A DNA stretch of 64,000 bases, taken from assembly GCA_963974105.1 (NCBI GenBank), contig CAXBBG010000002.1:1-64000 (forward strand). Reading direction: 5' to 3'. Every line of letters starts with the position of its first letter. Position 1 is the first letter of the stretch. Below are positions 8,253 to 17,387 of this stretch, in pieces. The stretch is from UBA2136 sp963974105. GTDB taxonomy: Bacteria > Pseudomonadota > Alphaproteobacteria > UBA2136. The notes beneath the pieces were generated by a model. The model ran no database searches. It was not told the DNA's origin and worked only from the letters and a program-made list of their open reading frames with translations. Position numbers and translations under genes: made by a program.

Positions 8253-9452
8253 TTGCATTTCTTTGTTTCATTTTTAGTGATCACTTTTTTTGCCAACCCT
8301 GTATGGGCTCAAGACGAAATAATGAACAGTTATTTTGAAAAATTGATGGCTCATCCTGATGTTATGCAAGTTCTTGCAGATGCACAAGAAATGAAGGAGA
8401 TGTCTACTGCAGCCCTTGGATTACCTGACCCCGTCTTGATTTTGGGTGTGGATAATGTACCTGTTGATGACCCTTCTTATGGCCGTTTTTTGCCGACATC
8501 TAAAGTGATTGGTTTTAAACAAGATATTCCTAATGGGTCTGTAAGAGAAGCTCAATCTGACAGACAAATGGAACTTTCTGCCAAGCAAATAATTTTAGCT
8601 GAATTTACTAAAAATAGACTTAAATCGTTATTTACTTCTATGCTTTTGAAGTTAGAAAAGGTGCGAACACAACAGGAATTGGCGGAGAATCAATTGGTAA
8701 ATTATGCAGAATTAGAGACCTATTTTAAAGGGCGACTGGAATCGGGTGATGGCGTGTATTGGCGATTTGCTCAAGTTGACGTGGAACGCTCTTTAATTGA
8801 ACAACAATTAAACGACTTAAAGTCGGAGCGCATTGAAATTGAATCGGCCTTAATCAACCTTGTTGGCGAAGTGCCTGATTTAAAAGTTTATACAGTTGAA
8901 TCTGAAGAGTGGAAAAACGCAGATGATTTTTACCCTGTTAAAATTGCACATAAAGATTTAGAAGCCCAAGCGCAAGGTGTGAAGGTTGCAGAATCTGCTT
9001 ACGGTTCAAATTATAGTATTCAAGCCATGTATAAAAACCGAGAAGAGGGCGCGAACTTTAAAGGTGATGATTGGTTTTCTGTTCAGGCTACTTTTAGTGT
9101 GCCGCTTTGGTATAATAGCAATCAGGCTCCTAAAAAAAGGGCAGCGCAATCTAAATACAATGCGGTGCAATATGCCTATGAAAGTGCCAAAAGGTTGTGG
9201 TTGAAAAATATTAAATCTCTTGAAAGCAAGCGCGATGCAACATTAAAAAATATTCACTTGCTCGTGGCAAAAGATAAATCATTTAAGGAGCTGTCTGATT
9301 CAGTTCAGCGTACTTACGAATCGGGCGAGACATCGCTTGATAATTTACTTACAACAAAAATTAGCCGCCTGTCTATACAGTCTCAATTGGCCCAGAAGCG
9401 TTACATGCACATGTCACTCATATCTGAAATTAATAGTTATATAGGAAAATAA
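8253..9452 (+). CDS. TolC/CusC-type outer-membrane factor of metal efflux
   Basis: A 399-residue exported protein. A short signal peptide (residues 1-19, ending at VWAQ) precedes a helical outer-membrane-efflux-protein region with long coiled segments (residues 30-110, 130-190, 290-395). It forms the outer-membrane channel of the tripartite pump encoded with the next two genes. It is shorter than E. coli CusC (about 460) but in the range of CzcC-like factors. Start is TTG 8253 with AAAGGG at 8241-8246; no ATG is available in frame before the signal peptide. Two bp separate its stop from the adaptor gene. Weak sequence conservation is normal in this family, so the call leans partly on context. 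Confidence 0.85.
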   Translation: MHFFVSFLVITFFANPVWAQDEIMNSYFEKLMAHPDVMQVLADAQEMKEMSTAALGLPDPVLILGVDNVPVDDPSYGRFLPTSKVIGFKQDIPNGSVREAQSDRQMELSAKQIILAEFTKNRLKSLFTSMLLKLEKVRTQQELAENQLVNYAELETYFKGRLESGDGVYWRFAQVDVERSLIEQQLNDLKSERIEIESALINLVGEVPDLKVYTVESEEWKNADDFYPVKIAHKDLEAQAQGVKVAESAYGSNYSIQAMYKNREEGANFKGDDWFSVQATFSVPLWYNSNQAPKKRAAQSKYNAVQYAYESAKRLWLKNIKSLESKRDATLKNIHLLVAKDKSFKELSDSVQRTYESGETSLDNLLTTKISRLSIQSQLAQKRYMHMSLISEINSYIGK

Positions 9453-9454
9453 TA

Positions 9455-11104
9455 ATGCGTTTTTTAACCGTAGCACTAGTATTTTTAAGCGTTGTTTTGC
9501 CAGCGTTTGCGGATGATTTAAAATATACTTGCCCTATGCACCCTCACTACATAGCAGATGAGGCAGGCAATTGCCCAATATGCGGTATGGAACTTGTACC
9601 CCTTGAAGTGGAAACATCTCAAGCTTATGAAAATAAATCAGAAAATGCTACCGATAAGAAAGCAGAAGTGACGCATAAAGCCATTGTTACAATAGAGCCA
9701 GAAACAATTCAAAACATGGGGGTGCGTACAGAAAAAGCGCAAATAACACGTTTTGGTACAAGTATTCGTAGTTATGGTTTGGTGACGGAAAATGTGCGTT
9801 TAAAGCAAGATATTTCAAGCCGTATTGCAGGGTGGGTTGAAAAACTGAACATTACAGCCGTAGGCGATGTTGTTAAAAAAGGTGATTTGCTGTTTACCCT
9901 GTATAGCCCTGAATTGGTTTCTGCACAGCAAGACTTTTTGGCTGCAATTGCAGCAGGTTCTGAAACGAGAGTTACTTCCACAGCGAAGAGGCTTCAGTCG
10001 TTGGGGGTTCAGCAACAGTACATCGATATTTTGAAAAAAAACAAAGAGAAAAGCCAATATATCCCATTTTTTGCGGAAACGGATGGTATTGTAAGCAGCC
10101 TTATGGTGAATCAAGGTGCTTATGTGAAACCTGGTATGCAAATCGCCACCATTCAAGATTATTCTGTGATATGGATAAATGCCAGCGTTGCTGAAAAAGA
10201 CTTAAACTTTTTGAGTAAAGAATCTCAGGCACATGTGATCTTCCCTAATTTAGGCGGTGAGGAGCGTACGGCATCCATTGATTATATCTATCCAACAATT
10301 GACAAGGCTAGCCGCACAGGTCAGGTGAGGCTTGTTTTAGATAATAGCAATAACATACTTAAACCTGGTGCTTATGCAGATGTTGTTTTTGAAACAAATA
10401 TCAAAAAAAGGCTTGCTGTTCCAACTGAATCTATTCTTAAAAGCTCTGAAGGTGACTACGTTGTGGTTGCACTTGGTAATGGACGTTTTCAATCTCAAAA
10501 AATAACCACAGGACTATTTGGAACGGGTTGGGTGGAGGTTCTTTCTGGGATTACAGAAAATGATATTGTTGTGGTGAGCAGCCAGTTCCTTATCGATTCA
10601 GAAAGTGCGCTTAAAGAGTCATTCCTTAAATTACAGTATTCTCAGTTAGGTTTGTCTGATATCCAGCTTACAAAAGATGAATTGGCGATGTTAGACCATT
10701 ATGTTGATGCCGCACTTTATATACATGAAGCACTTACAACAGAAACAGAATTTAATGCCCCATTTTTAAAACCAACAATGGAGCTTGGAAAAATTATAAC
10801 ATCTAAACTGAGAGGTACTAAATTACAATCTATTATTGAAGGTGCAGATAATGCTGTTTTTCAGGCGCATGAAAGTGTGACAGATAGTGAATTACGTGCG
10901 TCTCTTGCTTTATTGATGACAACGCTTGAGCCTTGGTTGTTTAAAGGTAAGCCTGAACATTATAAGCAGAAGGGGCTTCATATTTTTATAGATCATCCAA
11001 CGTCAAATATTTGGGCTCAATTGGATGCGGTAGGCGTAAACCCATACGGTAAAGGTCATGTCATGTCCAAAGCTTGGCCAGAAAAAAATGAAAAAACACA
11101 GTAA
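9455..11104 (+). CDS. cusB: RND efflux adaptor with N-terminal metal-binding domain (CusB type)
   Basis: A 549-residue periplasmic adaptor. Signal peptide residues 1-19; then a small heavy-metal-binding domain with YTCPMHP and CPICGMEL (two Cys pairs plus Met and His) at about 25-50. A barrel-sandwich/helical hairpin/beta-barrel core follows (about 70-400), containing SRIAGWVEKL and GDLLFTLYSPEL. The C-terminal 150 residues are an extra domain ending in NPYGKGHVMS, similar to the DUF3347 type found on some CusB-like adaptors. It links the inner-membrane pump to the outer channel and can hand over Cu(I)/Ag(I). It lies between the channel and pump genes in one operon. Confidence 0.92.
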   Translation: MRFLTVALVFLSVVLPAFADDLKYTCPMHPHYIADEAGNCPICGMELVPLEVETSQAYENKSENATDKKAEVTHKAIVTIEPETIQNMGVRTEKAQITRFGTSIRSYGLVTENVRLKQDISSRIAGWVEKLNITAVGDVVKKGDLLFTLYSPELVSAQQDFLAAIAAGSETRVTSTAKRLQSLGVQQQYIDILKKNKEKSQYIPFFAETDGIVSSLMVNQGAYVKPGMQIATIQDYSVIWINASVAEKDLNFLSKESQAHVIFPNLGGEERTASIDYIYPTIDKASRTGQVRLVLDNSNNILKPGAYADVVFETNIKKRLAVPTESILKSSEGDYVVVALGNGRFQSQKITTGLFGTGWVEVLSGITENDIVVVSSQFLIDSESALKESFLKLQYSQLGLSDIQLTKDELAMLDHYVDAALYIHEALTTETEFNAPFLKPTMELGKIITSKLRGTKLQSIIEGADNAVFQAHESVTDSELRASLALLMTTLEPWLFKGKPEHYKQKGLHIFIDHPTSNIWAQLDAVGVNPYGKGHVMSKAWPEKNEKTQ

Positions 11105-11138
11105 GATAATAACGAATAATTTGTAAAGATGTCGCCTC

Positions 11139-14100
11139 ATGCCCTCCACTCATAACACACAGTTACCGCACGACCCAACTCAGTCTACCGTTGCAAAAAT
11201 TATTGAATGGTCTGTAAATAACCAATTATTGGTTATGGTTTTTGCGGGCATTATTTTATTAACGGGTATTATATCTATCAATAAAATGCCGCTTGATGCT
11301 ATACCCGATTTGTCGGATACGCAGGTTATTATCCGCACTGATTTCCCAGGACAATCGCCTCAAATTATCGAAGATCTTGTGACTTATCCATTGTCGACAA
11401 CCATGCTTGGATTACCTAAAACAAAAGATGTACGTGGATTTTCAATGTTTGGTACATCGTTTGTGTATATTATATTTGAAGACAATGTTGACCAGTATTG
11501 GGCAAGGGACCGCGTGGCGAATGCTTTGTCTAAAATTCAAAACGATTTACCTGAAAATGCCAAGGCTCAAATGGGCCCCGATGCCACGGGTGTTGGCTGG
11601 ATATACCAATATGCCCTTGTTGATAAAAGTGGCCAGCATGATTTGGCCGAATTACGTTCTTTGCAAGACTGGTTTTTAAAGTTTGAACTTTCAACAATTT
11701 CGGGTGTTTCTGAAGTTGCCTCTGTAGGTGGTTTTGTAAAGGAATATCAAGTGCTGGTAGACCCAAACCGCTTGCGTGCTTATGACATTCCTTTACAGCG
11801 TATTATGAACGTTGTTAAAGCCGCCAGCCAAGAGGTGGGCGGACGTGTTATAGAACAATCTGAAATGGAATTGATGATCCGCTCTAAGGGCTACATCACC
11901 AACCTTGAAGAACTTAAAAAAGTTGTGGTTTATTCTAAAGGTGGCACGCCTGTATTGCTGAGTGATGTGGCACGTGTTATAGAAGGCCCTGAATTGCGCC
12001 GTGGTGTTGTAGAGCTTAACGGTGAAGCCGAAGTTGTAAGTGGCATTGTTGTAATGCGTTCGGGTGAAAATGCATTAAACGTTATTCAAAGCGTGAAGGC
12101 TAAACTTAAAGAACTGCAAAATGGATTACCAGATGGTGTAGAAATTGTAACGGTATATGACCGAGCGCCGCTTATTCAAAAAGCTGTTTCTTATCTTCAA
12201 ACAAAATTGATAGAAGAGGGGCTTGTGGTCGCCTTTGTTTGCTTTATGTTTTTACTACATGTACGTAGTGCGTTTGTGGCTATTATAACCTTACCGCTTG
12301 GCATTTTAGCTGCATTTGTTGTGATGTCTTGGCAAGGTATTACAGCCAACATTATGTCTCTTGGCGGTATTGCCATTGCCATTGGTGCTATGGTTGATGC
12401 ATCTGTCGTGATGGTTGAAAATGCCCACAGAAAACTTTCGAGCATGGACCCGAATGCATCTGTATTAGAAAAGCGTGACGCGATACTCCTTTCAGCAAAA
12501 GAGGTTGGGCCAGGTTTGTTCTTCTCATTGCTTATAATTACAGTTTCATTTTTACCTGTCTTTGCTTTAACGGGGCAGTCGTTCCGTTTGTTTAGCCCCC
12601 TTGCATTTACAAAAACATATGCGATGGCGTTTGCGTCTATTTTGTCTGTTACACTTGTACCCGTATTGATGACATGGTTGATTAAAGGACGCATCAGAAC
12701 TGAAAATGAAAACCCTATAAACAGATGGTTTGTAAAAATTTATACGCCGATGCTTCAAAAAGCATTGCATAAAAAATGGCATGCTTTGGCGATTGCTGGT
12801 GCCATGCTTATGAGTATTATATTCCCTATTATGAAAACTGGTTCCGAGTTTATTCCGGCACTTTATGAAGGTGACCTGTTATATATGCCGACAACATTGC
12901 CAGGTATTTCTATTACAAAGGCGAAGGATATTTTATCGCAGACCAACAGGCTTATTAAAACAGTACCAGAGGTTGACAAGGTTTTTGGTAAAGTTGGGCG
13001 TGCTGACACCGCAACAGATCCAGCCCCAATTTCGATGATAGAAACATGGGTTCATTTAAAGCCAAAAAATGAATGGCGTGAAGGGGTGACTATAAAATCG
13101 CTCACAAAAGAGTTGGACGAAAGAGTTAAAATTCCTGGGCTTGTGAATAGCTGGGGCTATCCTATTAAAATTAGGATGGATATGATATCGACAGGTATAA
13201 GAACGCCTGTCGGAATAAAAATATCGGGTTCTGATTTAGAAGAAATAAGCCGTATTGCGCTGAATGTTGAAGCGGTTGTTAAAAGTGTTGAAGGAACACG
13301 CAGTGCTTTTGCAGATAGGATTATTGGTGGAAAATACTTGGAAATTACACCAAATCGCGAGGCACTTGCGCGCCAGAATATTGACCTTGGCGTATTTCAA
13401 CAGGTTATACAAACAGCACTGGGTGGTATGCGTATTTCTGAGTCTATTCAAGGGCGTGAACGCTATAATATTATGCTACGTTATGAGCGCAGATTTAGGG
13501 AACACCAAGAAGATATATCGAATATACTTGTGCCAACGCCTGAGGGACAACATATCCCTATTGGTGAAATTGCGACCATTTCTTTTGTGGAAGGTCCTTC
13601 CATGATCAAGTCTGAAAATGCAAGGCTTACAGGTTGGGTGTTTGTTGATATTGCGGATAGAGATATTGGTTCCTACGTGAAAGATGCGCGCGCGGTTGTT
13701 GATGCACAGGTTAAATTACCAACAGGATATTCGATAGAGTGGTCTGGACAGTTTGAACAAATTTTAGAGGCGAATCAACGCATGAAAATAGCAGTTCCAG
13801 CCGCTGTTTCTATTATATTTATACTCTTAATGCTTCATTTTGGACGTTTAGATAGAACTTTAATGGTTATGCTTTCTTTGCCATTTGGTCTAATCGGCGG
13901 TTTTTGGGCATTATATATAGCGGGCTACAGTTTTTCGGTTGCGGTAGGTGTTGGTTTTATTGCGCTGGGCGGTGTGGCTGTGGAGACAGCTGTTATTATG
14001 ATATTGTATATTGATCAGCAAATGCGTGAGCACCCTGCGACGTCTCTCACAGGTTTGAAAAAATCTATCATGAGCGGTGCCGTTTTACGTGTACGACCTA

Positions 14101-14291
14101 AAATTATGACTGTTTCTGTTATTATAGCTGGTTTATTACCTATTTTTGTTACGGATGGCATTGGTGCAGATGTGATGCGCCGCATTGCCTTGCCAATGCT
14201 TGGTGGTATGGTTACAACCACAATATTAACGCTTATTATTGTGCCTGTGATCTATTATGTTTGGGAGGGGCGTCGGTTTACCCAAGAATAA
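11139..14291 (+). CDS. cusA: CusA-family heavy-metal RND pump
   Basis: A 1050-residue inner-membrane proton-driven exporter, full length for the HME-RND group. The first membrane segment is at about 28-48; the two large periplasmic loops and two clusters of membrane segments are all present. MVDASVVMVENAHRKL in the first cluster is the HME-RND charged motif. Methionines at the positions of the CusA Cu/Ag site are retained: LLYMPTTLPG, PISMIETW and IRMDMISTGIRTPVGI. That favours Cu(I)/Ag(I) over Zn/Co/Cd. ATG 11139 follows the adaptor stop by 34 bp. An intrinsic terminator comes right after the gene. Confidence 0.95.
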   Translation: MPSTHNTQLPHDPTQSTVAKIIEWSVNNQLLVMVFAGIILLTGIISINKMPLDAIPDLSDTQVIIRTDFPGQSPQIIEDLVTYPLSTTMLGLPKTKDVRGFSMFGTSFVYIIFEDNVDQYWARDRVANALSKIQNDLPENAKAQMGPDATGVGWIYQYALVDKSGQHDLAELRSLQDWFLKFELSTISGVSEVASVGGFVKEYQVLVDPNRLRAYDIPLQRIMNVVKAASQEVGGRVIEQSEMELMIRSKGYITNLEELKKVVVYSKGGTPVLLSDVARVIEGPELRRGVVELNGEAEVVSGIVVMRSGENALNVIQSVKAKLKELQNGLPDGVEIVTVYDRAPLIQKAVSYLQTKLIEEGLVVAFVCFMFLLHVRSAFVAIITLPLGILAAFVVMSWQGITANIMSLGGIAIAIGAMVDASVVMVENAHRKLSSMDPNASVLEKRDAILLSAKEVGPGLFFSLLIITVSFLPVFALTGQSFRLFSPLAFTKTYAMAFASILSVTLVPVLMTWLIKGRIRTENENPINRWFVKIYTPMLQKALHKKWHALAIAGAMLMSIIFPIMKTGSEFIPALYEGDLLYMPTTLPGISITKAKDILSQTNRLIKTVPEVDKVFGKVGRADTATDPAPISMIETWVHLKPKNEWREGVTIKSLTKELDERVKIPGLVNSWGYPIKIRMDMISTGIRTPVGIKISGSDLEEISRIALNVEAVVKSVEGTRSAFADRIIGGKYLEITPNREALARQNIDLGVFQQVIQTALGGMRISESIQGRERYNIMLRYERRFREHQEDISNILVPTPEGQHIPIGEIATISFVEGPSMIKSENARLTGWVFVDIADRDIGSYVKDARAVVDAQVKLPTGYSIEWSGQFEQILEANQRMKIAVPAAVSIIFILLMLHFGRLDRTLMVMLSLPFGLIGGFWALYIAGYSFSVAVGVGFIALGGVAVETAVIMILYIDQQMREHPATSLTGLKKSIMSGAVLRVRPKIMTVSVIIAGLLPIFVTDGIGADVMRRIALPMLGGMVTTTILTLIIVPVIYYVWEGRRFTQE

Positions 14292-14306
14292 TTAAAAATA
14301 TATTTT

Positions 14307-14335
14307 AAAAAGCTGTCATTGGGCAGCTTTTTTTT
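14307..14335 (+). terminator. Intrinsic terminator after the metal-efflux operon
   Basis: AAAAAGCTG and CAGCTTTTT form a stem at 14307-14332 around an 8-nt loop, with the T run continuing to 14335. It lies 16 bp after the cusA stop. The next gene runs in the opposite direction and its end is at 14338, so the hairpin may terminate both. Confidence 0.8.
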
Positions 14336-14337
14336 AG

Positions 14338-15057
14338 CTATTGATATTTTTTGAGTAGCTGTTGATAGTCTTCCGACTCTATATAAAGATTTACAATTTC
14401 TGTAAACTTTAAGGCTAGATCTTTGTCCCAAGTGGCTGCGGGATAATGTGTTTCAGGGAAGATGGGGTGAATATCTATTTTATCTTCACCATAAATTTCT
14501 TTGGCAATGTATGAAAGAGTTCTTATATCGCCTATAACGACATCGGCTCTGTTTAAAAATAACATGCGCAGTTGATTGCGTCGTTCTGGGATTTCTTTAT
14601 ATGATTTCATGCTATTTTGAGCTAAAGCTTCATAATCTTTACCTAACACACTTTTGGCATGCTGGTAAGCCACAACGTGCTTATCTTTCAAGTCCTCAAG
14701 TGTATTGATTGTAAGGCCAGAGCCTTTACGTGTGATGGCAACATCGTGGAACTGCACGAAGTTTGATGTGTAATGTAAGTTTGGGATTTTAAATGCGACT
14801 GGACTGGCAAAGTCTATACGGTGGTCTTTAATCTCTTTTAATAAGCGACTATAGCTGTATATAGTGAATGTGCTGTTATAGCCCATTTTCCCTAAAACAG
14901 CTTCAATAATTTCCTTTTCAATCCCCACAATTTCTTTTTCTTCATTTATATAAGACCATGGTGGGGAGACGTGAAGACCTACCTGAATTGTTTTGGCATG
15001 ACTACTATTTACAGAAAATAATGCTAAAATAAATAGTAGATATATTACGTATTTCAT
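14338..15057 (-). CDS. Periplasmic solute-binding-like protein (SBP_bac_3 family)
   Basis: A small secreted protein of the family-3 extracellular solute-binding fold. From ATG 15057 the product is 239 residues with a signal peptide (MKYVIYLLFILALF...SSHAK). Mature motifs fit the fold: VGLHVSPPWSYINEEKEIVGIEKEIIEAVL at the start, then a hinge and KDKHVVAYQHAKSVLGKDY. The frame is open to ATG 15132, which has a GAGAA site but adds a 25-residue charged leader before the signal peptide; I cannot exclude that start. No ABC permease or ATPase genes are near, so it may be an orphan binding protein, as often seen in marine bacteria. Ligand unknown; an amino-acid-like molecule is possible. Confidence 0.8.
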   Translation of the reverse strand: MKYVIYLLFILALFSVNSSHAKTIQVGLHVSPPWSYINEEKEIVGIEKEIIEAVLGKMGYNSTFTIYSYSRLLKEIKDHRIDFASPVAFKIPNLHYTSNFVQFHDVAITRKGSGLTINTLEDLKDKHVVAYQHAKSVLGKDYEALAQNSMKSYKEIPERRNQLRMLFLNRADVVIGDIRTLSYIAKEIYGEDKIDIHPIFPETHYPAATWDKDLALKFTEIVNLYIESEDYQQLLKKYQ

Positions 15058-15168
15058 AAATGCTGCCCAATTCAGTTTATGTTGATTCCTTCGCCTAATT
15101 TTATTATGCCCTATAGAAATTTTTTTTTCCATTTCTCACAAGTGGTAGATAATAAAATAAATAAAAGG

Positions 15169-15197
15169 TTGCATACAGTTTTGTAATAGGCTATATA
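15169..15197 (+). promoter_or_regulatory. Candidate sigma-70 promoter of the DEAD-box helicase gene
   Basis: TTGCAT at 15169-15174 and TATATA at 15192-15197 are separated by 17 bp, close to the vegetative consensus. A transcript from here would start near 15204 and carry an untranslated leader of about 280 nt before ATG 15487. Confidence 0.5.
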
Positions 15198-15203
15198 TGG
15201 CAG

Positions 15204-15486
15204 TTCATTTCGGTAAACAAACTTTATTTGCTCAAATGACCCTAAAATACAAAAGGGGGCTTGAAAATAATATCTTGCCTACCTATGTATGCTTAAACAA
15301 ATAAAGTTGTTCAGGTTTACTTGACCCTTCAAGTCTAAAAAATTTGGCAGCTTAGGTGCGAAATAGTTCGTAACCCACGCATATTTAAACCTATTGGCCA
15401 TTGCCAAGGGGATGTTTTGCGGTGCTGCTTAATTGCGCTATGCGCTTCTTAGGCTTAATTTTTTATTATAATTGGAAATATATTTA
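15204..15486 (+). promoter_or_regulatory. Long structured 5' leader of the helicase gene
   Basis: The 338-bp gene-free stretch before the helicase holds no ORF I can support. It has several inverted repeats: 15216-15230 with 15298-15311 (15 and 14 nt, one-base difference), TTGGC/GCCAA around 15403, and GCGC/GCGC near 15437. E. coli csdA/deaD and other cold-shock genes have comparably long leaders, so a temperature-sensitive or autoregulated leader is plausible. No known riboswitch class is recognised. Confidence 0.4.
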
Positions 15487-17238
15487 ATGACTCTTTTTAA
15501 AGACCTTAATTTACACGAAGACCTATTACAAAGCTTAAACAAAATGGGATTCGAAAAAGCAACAGAAATTCAAAGCGAATTTATTCCGGTGGCCCTAGAA
15601 GGTGGCGACGTGATGGCTTCTGCTCAAACAGGTTCTGGTAAAACAGCAGCCTTCTTACTCCCTGCGTTCCAAAAGTTTCTATCGAACCCAGATGAAAGCA
15701 AAGCTCAGCGCAAAAAGCGCGGCCCACGCATTTTAATTTTAACACCAACTCGTGAACTTGCAGACCAAGTAATGAAGGTTGCAAACGAACTGCGTGCCTT
15801 TACAGACATGACAGTACGTAGCGTTGTAGGTGGTGTGCCGATTATGAAGCACAAACGTATGTTACGTGAAACTGTCGACGTTCTTGTGGCAACACCAGGC
15901 CGTTTAATTGATTTGATGAAACAAGGTGATGTGCACTTACGTGACGTTGAAACGTTTATATTAGACGAAGCTGACCGCATGTTAGACATGGGCTTTAGCG
16001 AAGACGTATTACGCATTTCAAAAGCAACACCAACACACCGCCAAGCTATGCTATTAAGTGCGACTCTTGACGGTAAAGTAGGTGGTGTTATTAACCAAAT
16101 TATGAACAAGCCAAAGTCGATTGAATTGACTCAAGCTACACAAAAACACGATAACATTACACAGTGTTTATACCGTGCAAACGACGCTTCTGGCAAACAA
16201 GCTATTTTGGATACATTGATTGAAGATAACAATATCTGGCAGGCTGTTATTTTTGCTGGTACCAAATCAATGACAGAAAAACTAGCTGGACGCCTTAAAG
16301 CACAAGGCGAAAAAGCGGACTTCTTGAATGGTGATATGCGTCAATCTGCACGTACATCTGTTGTGCGCCGTATGCAGGCAGGTCAAATTCGTTTCCTTGT
16401 GGCAACAGACGTGGCAGCACGTGGATTGGACATCAAGAAATTGACACACGTTATTAACTTTGACCTTCCACGTAACAGTGAAGACTACATTCACCGTATC
16501 GGCCGTGTTGGTCGTGCTGGTAACGCAGGTGACGCTATTTCACTTGTATCTAACGATCAGTGGGGCTTAATGGCTGGTATCGAGCGTATGCTTGGTGAAA
16601 CCTTAGAACAGAAAATGGTTGAAGGTTTAGAGTATGTGCCAAGCAAGTCTAAATCTAAAGGTAAGAGCGCTGGTGCTCGTGGCGGTAATCGCGCACGTAA
16701 GCCTTATTCAAAAGATAATGCATCTCGTGAATCTGCTCATACATCTGACCGTCCTAAGCGTTCATTTAAGCCACGTACATCAGAAGGTTCTTCTGAAGGC
16801 TATAAAGGTAAGCGTTCATTCGGTGGTAACGGCGAAGGTCGTTCTAACGAAGGTCGTTCTGAAGGGTTTAAAGCGAAACGTTCATTCGGTGGTAACGGCG
16901 AAGGTCGTTCTAGCGAAGGTCGTTCTGAAGGGTTTAAAGCGAAACGTTCATTCGGTGGTAACAGCGAAGGTCGTTCTAGCGAAGGTCGTTCTGAAGGATT
17001 TAAAGCGAAGCGTTCATTCGGTTCTAGTGCGTCTAAGTCACGTAGTAATGACGGTGCAGCGCCAGCGAAAAAACGTTCTTTTGGTGCGAAACCATCAGCT
17101 GAAGGCTTAAAGGCACGAGGTAATACAAAGGTGAAAGATTTTTCGACTTCTACACCAAGTAAGCCACGTTCAAAAGTGAAACAATCTTCAGCGGCTGGGC
17201 GTAAGCCTAAGTCACTTGTAGGGCGTATTGCTCACTAA
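15487..17238 (+). CDS. DEAD-box ATP-dependent RNA helicase with repetitive basic tail
   Basis: Unwinds RNA duplexes with ATP, in ribosome assembly or mRNA turnover. The 583-residue protein has the complete core: Q-motif region (GFEKATEIQSEFIP), Walker A AQTGSGKT, PTRELA, TPGR, DEAD, SAT and the C-terminal HRIGRVGRAG. From about residue 385 the tail is Arg/Lys/Ser/Gly-rich and low-complexity, with a 22-residue unit (KRSFGGN.EGRS.EGRSEGFKA) repeated 3.5 times, giving an RNA-binding, probably disordered extension as in RhlE/CsdA-type helicases. ATG 15487 starts the conserved MTLFKDL; the upstream in-frame TTG 15472 is not needed. A strong terminator follows. Confidence 0.93.
   Translation: MTLFKDLNLHEDLLQSLNKMGFEKATEIQSEFIPVALEGGDVMASAQTGSGKTAAFLLPAFQKFLSNPDESKAQRKKRGPRILILTPTRELADQVMKVANELRAFTDMTVRSVVGGVPIMKHKRMLRETVDVLVATPGRLIDLMKQGDVHLRDVETFILDEADRMLDMGFSEDVLRISKATPTHRQAMLLSATLDGKVGGVINQIMNKPKSIELTQATQKHDNITQCLYRANDASGKQAILDTLIEDNNIWQAVIFAGTKSMTEKLAGRLKAQGEKADFLNGDMRQSARTSVVRRMQAGQIRFLVATDVAARGLDIKKLTHVINFDLPRNSEDYIHRIGRVGRAGNAGDAISLVSNDQWGLMAGIERMLGETLEQKMVEGLEYVPSKSKSKGKSAGARGGNRARKPYSKDNASRESAHTSDRPKRSFKPRTSEGSSEGYKGKRSFGGNGEGRSNEGRSEGFKAKRSFGGNGEGRSSEGRSEGFKAKRSFGGNSEGRSSEGRSEGFKAKRSFGSSASKSRSNDGAAPAKKRSFGAKPSAEGLKARGNTKVKDFSTSTPSKPRSKVKQSSAAGRKPKSLVGRIAH
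16795..17028 (+). repeat. 66-bp in-frame tandem repeat in the helicase tail
   Basis: Units begin at 16795, 16861, 16927 and 16993 (the last about half length). They are nearly identical at DNA level, differing at a few bases such as AAC/AGC. Each encodes 22 residues, so copy-number change keeps the frame. Confidence 0.92.
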
Positions 17239-17255
17239 ATTTTGTGATTTATAAG

Positions 17256-17287
17256 AAAGAAGGTGCCAAAGGCACCTTCTTTTTTTT
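17256..17287 (+). terminator. Intrinsic terminator of the helicase gene
   Basis: AAAGAAGGTGCC (17256-17267) pairs with GGCACCTTCTTT (17271-17282) around an AAA loop, and the T run continues to 17287. This is a near-perfect Rho-independent terminator 17 bp after the stop. Confidence 0.92.
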
Positions 17288-17387
17288 GTGACACACCATA
17301 AGTAAATATTAGGGTGAATTTATTCAAATGGTCTTTATGGAAAATTCAAGTTAAACTATTATAGTAATAATAAAAAGAGTGAAGCCT

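Noticed and set aside
12197..12694. A 165-codon open frame on the minus strand
   Set aside because: It is antisense to cusA, with no homologous features or start site.
16634..17110. A 158-codon open frame over the helicase tail
   Set aside because: It is the second frame of the 66-bp repeat; frames stay open because the repeat has no stops. The helicase frame is the real one.
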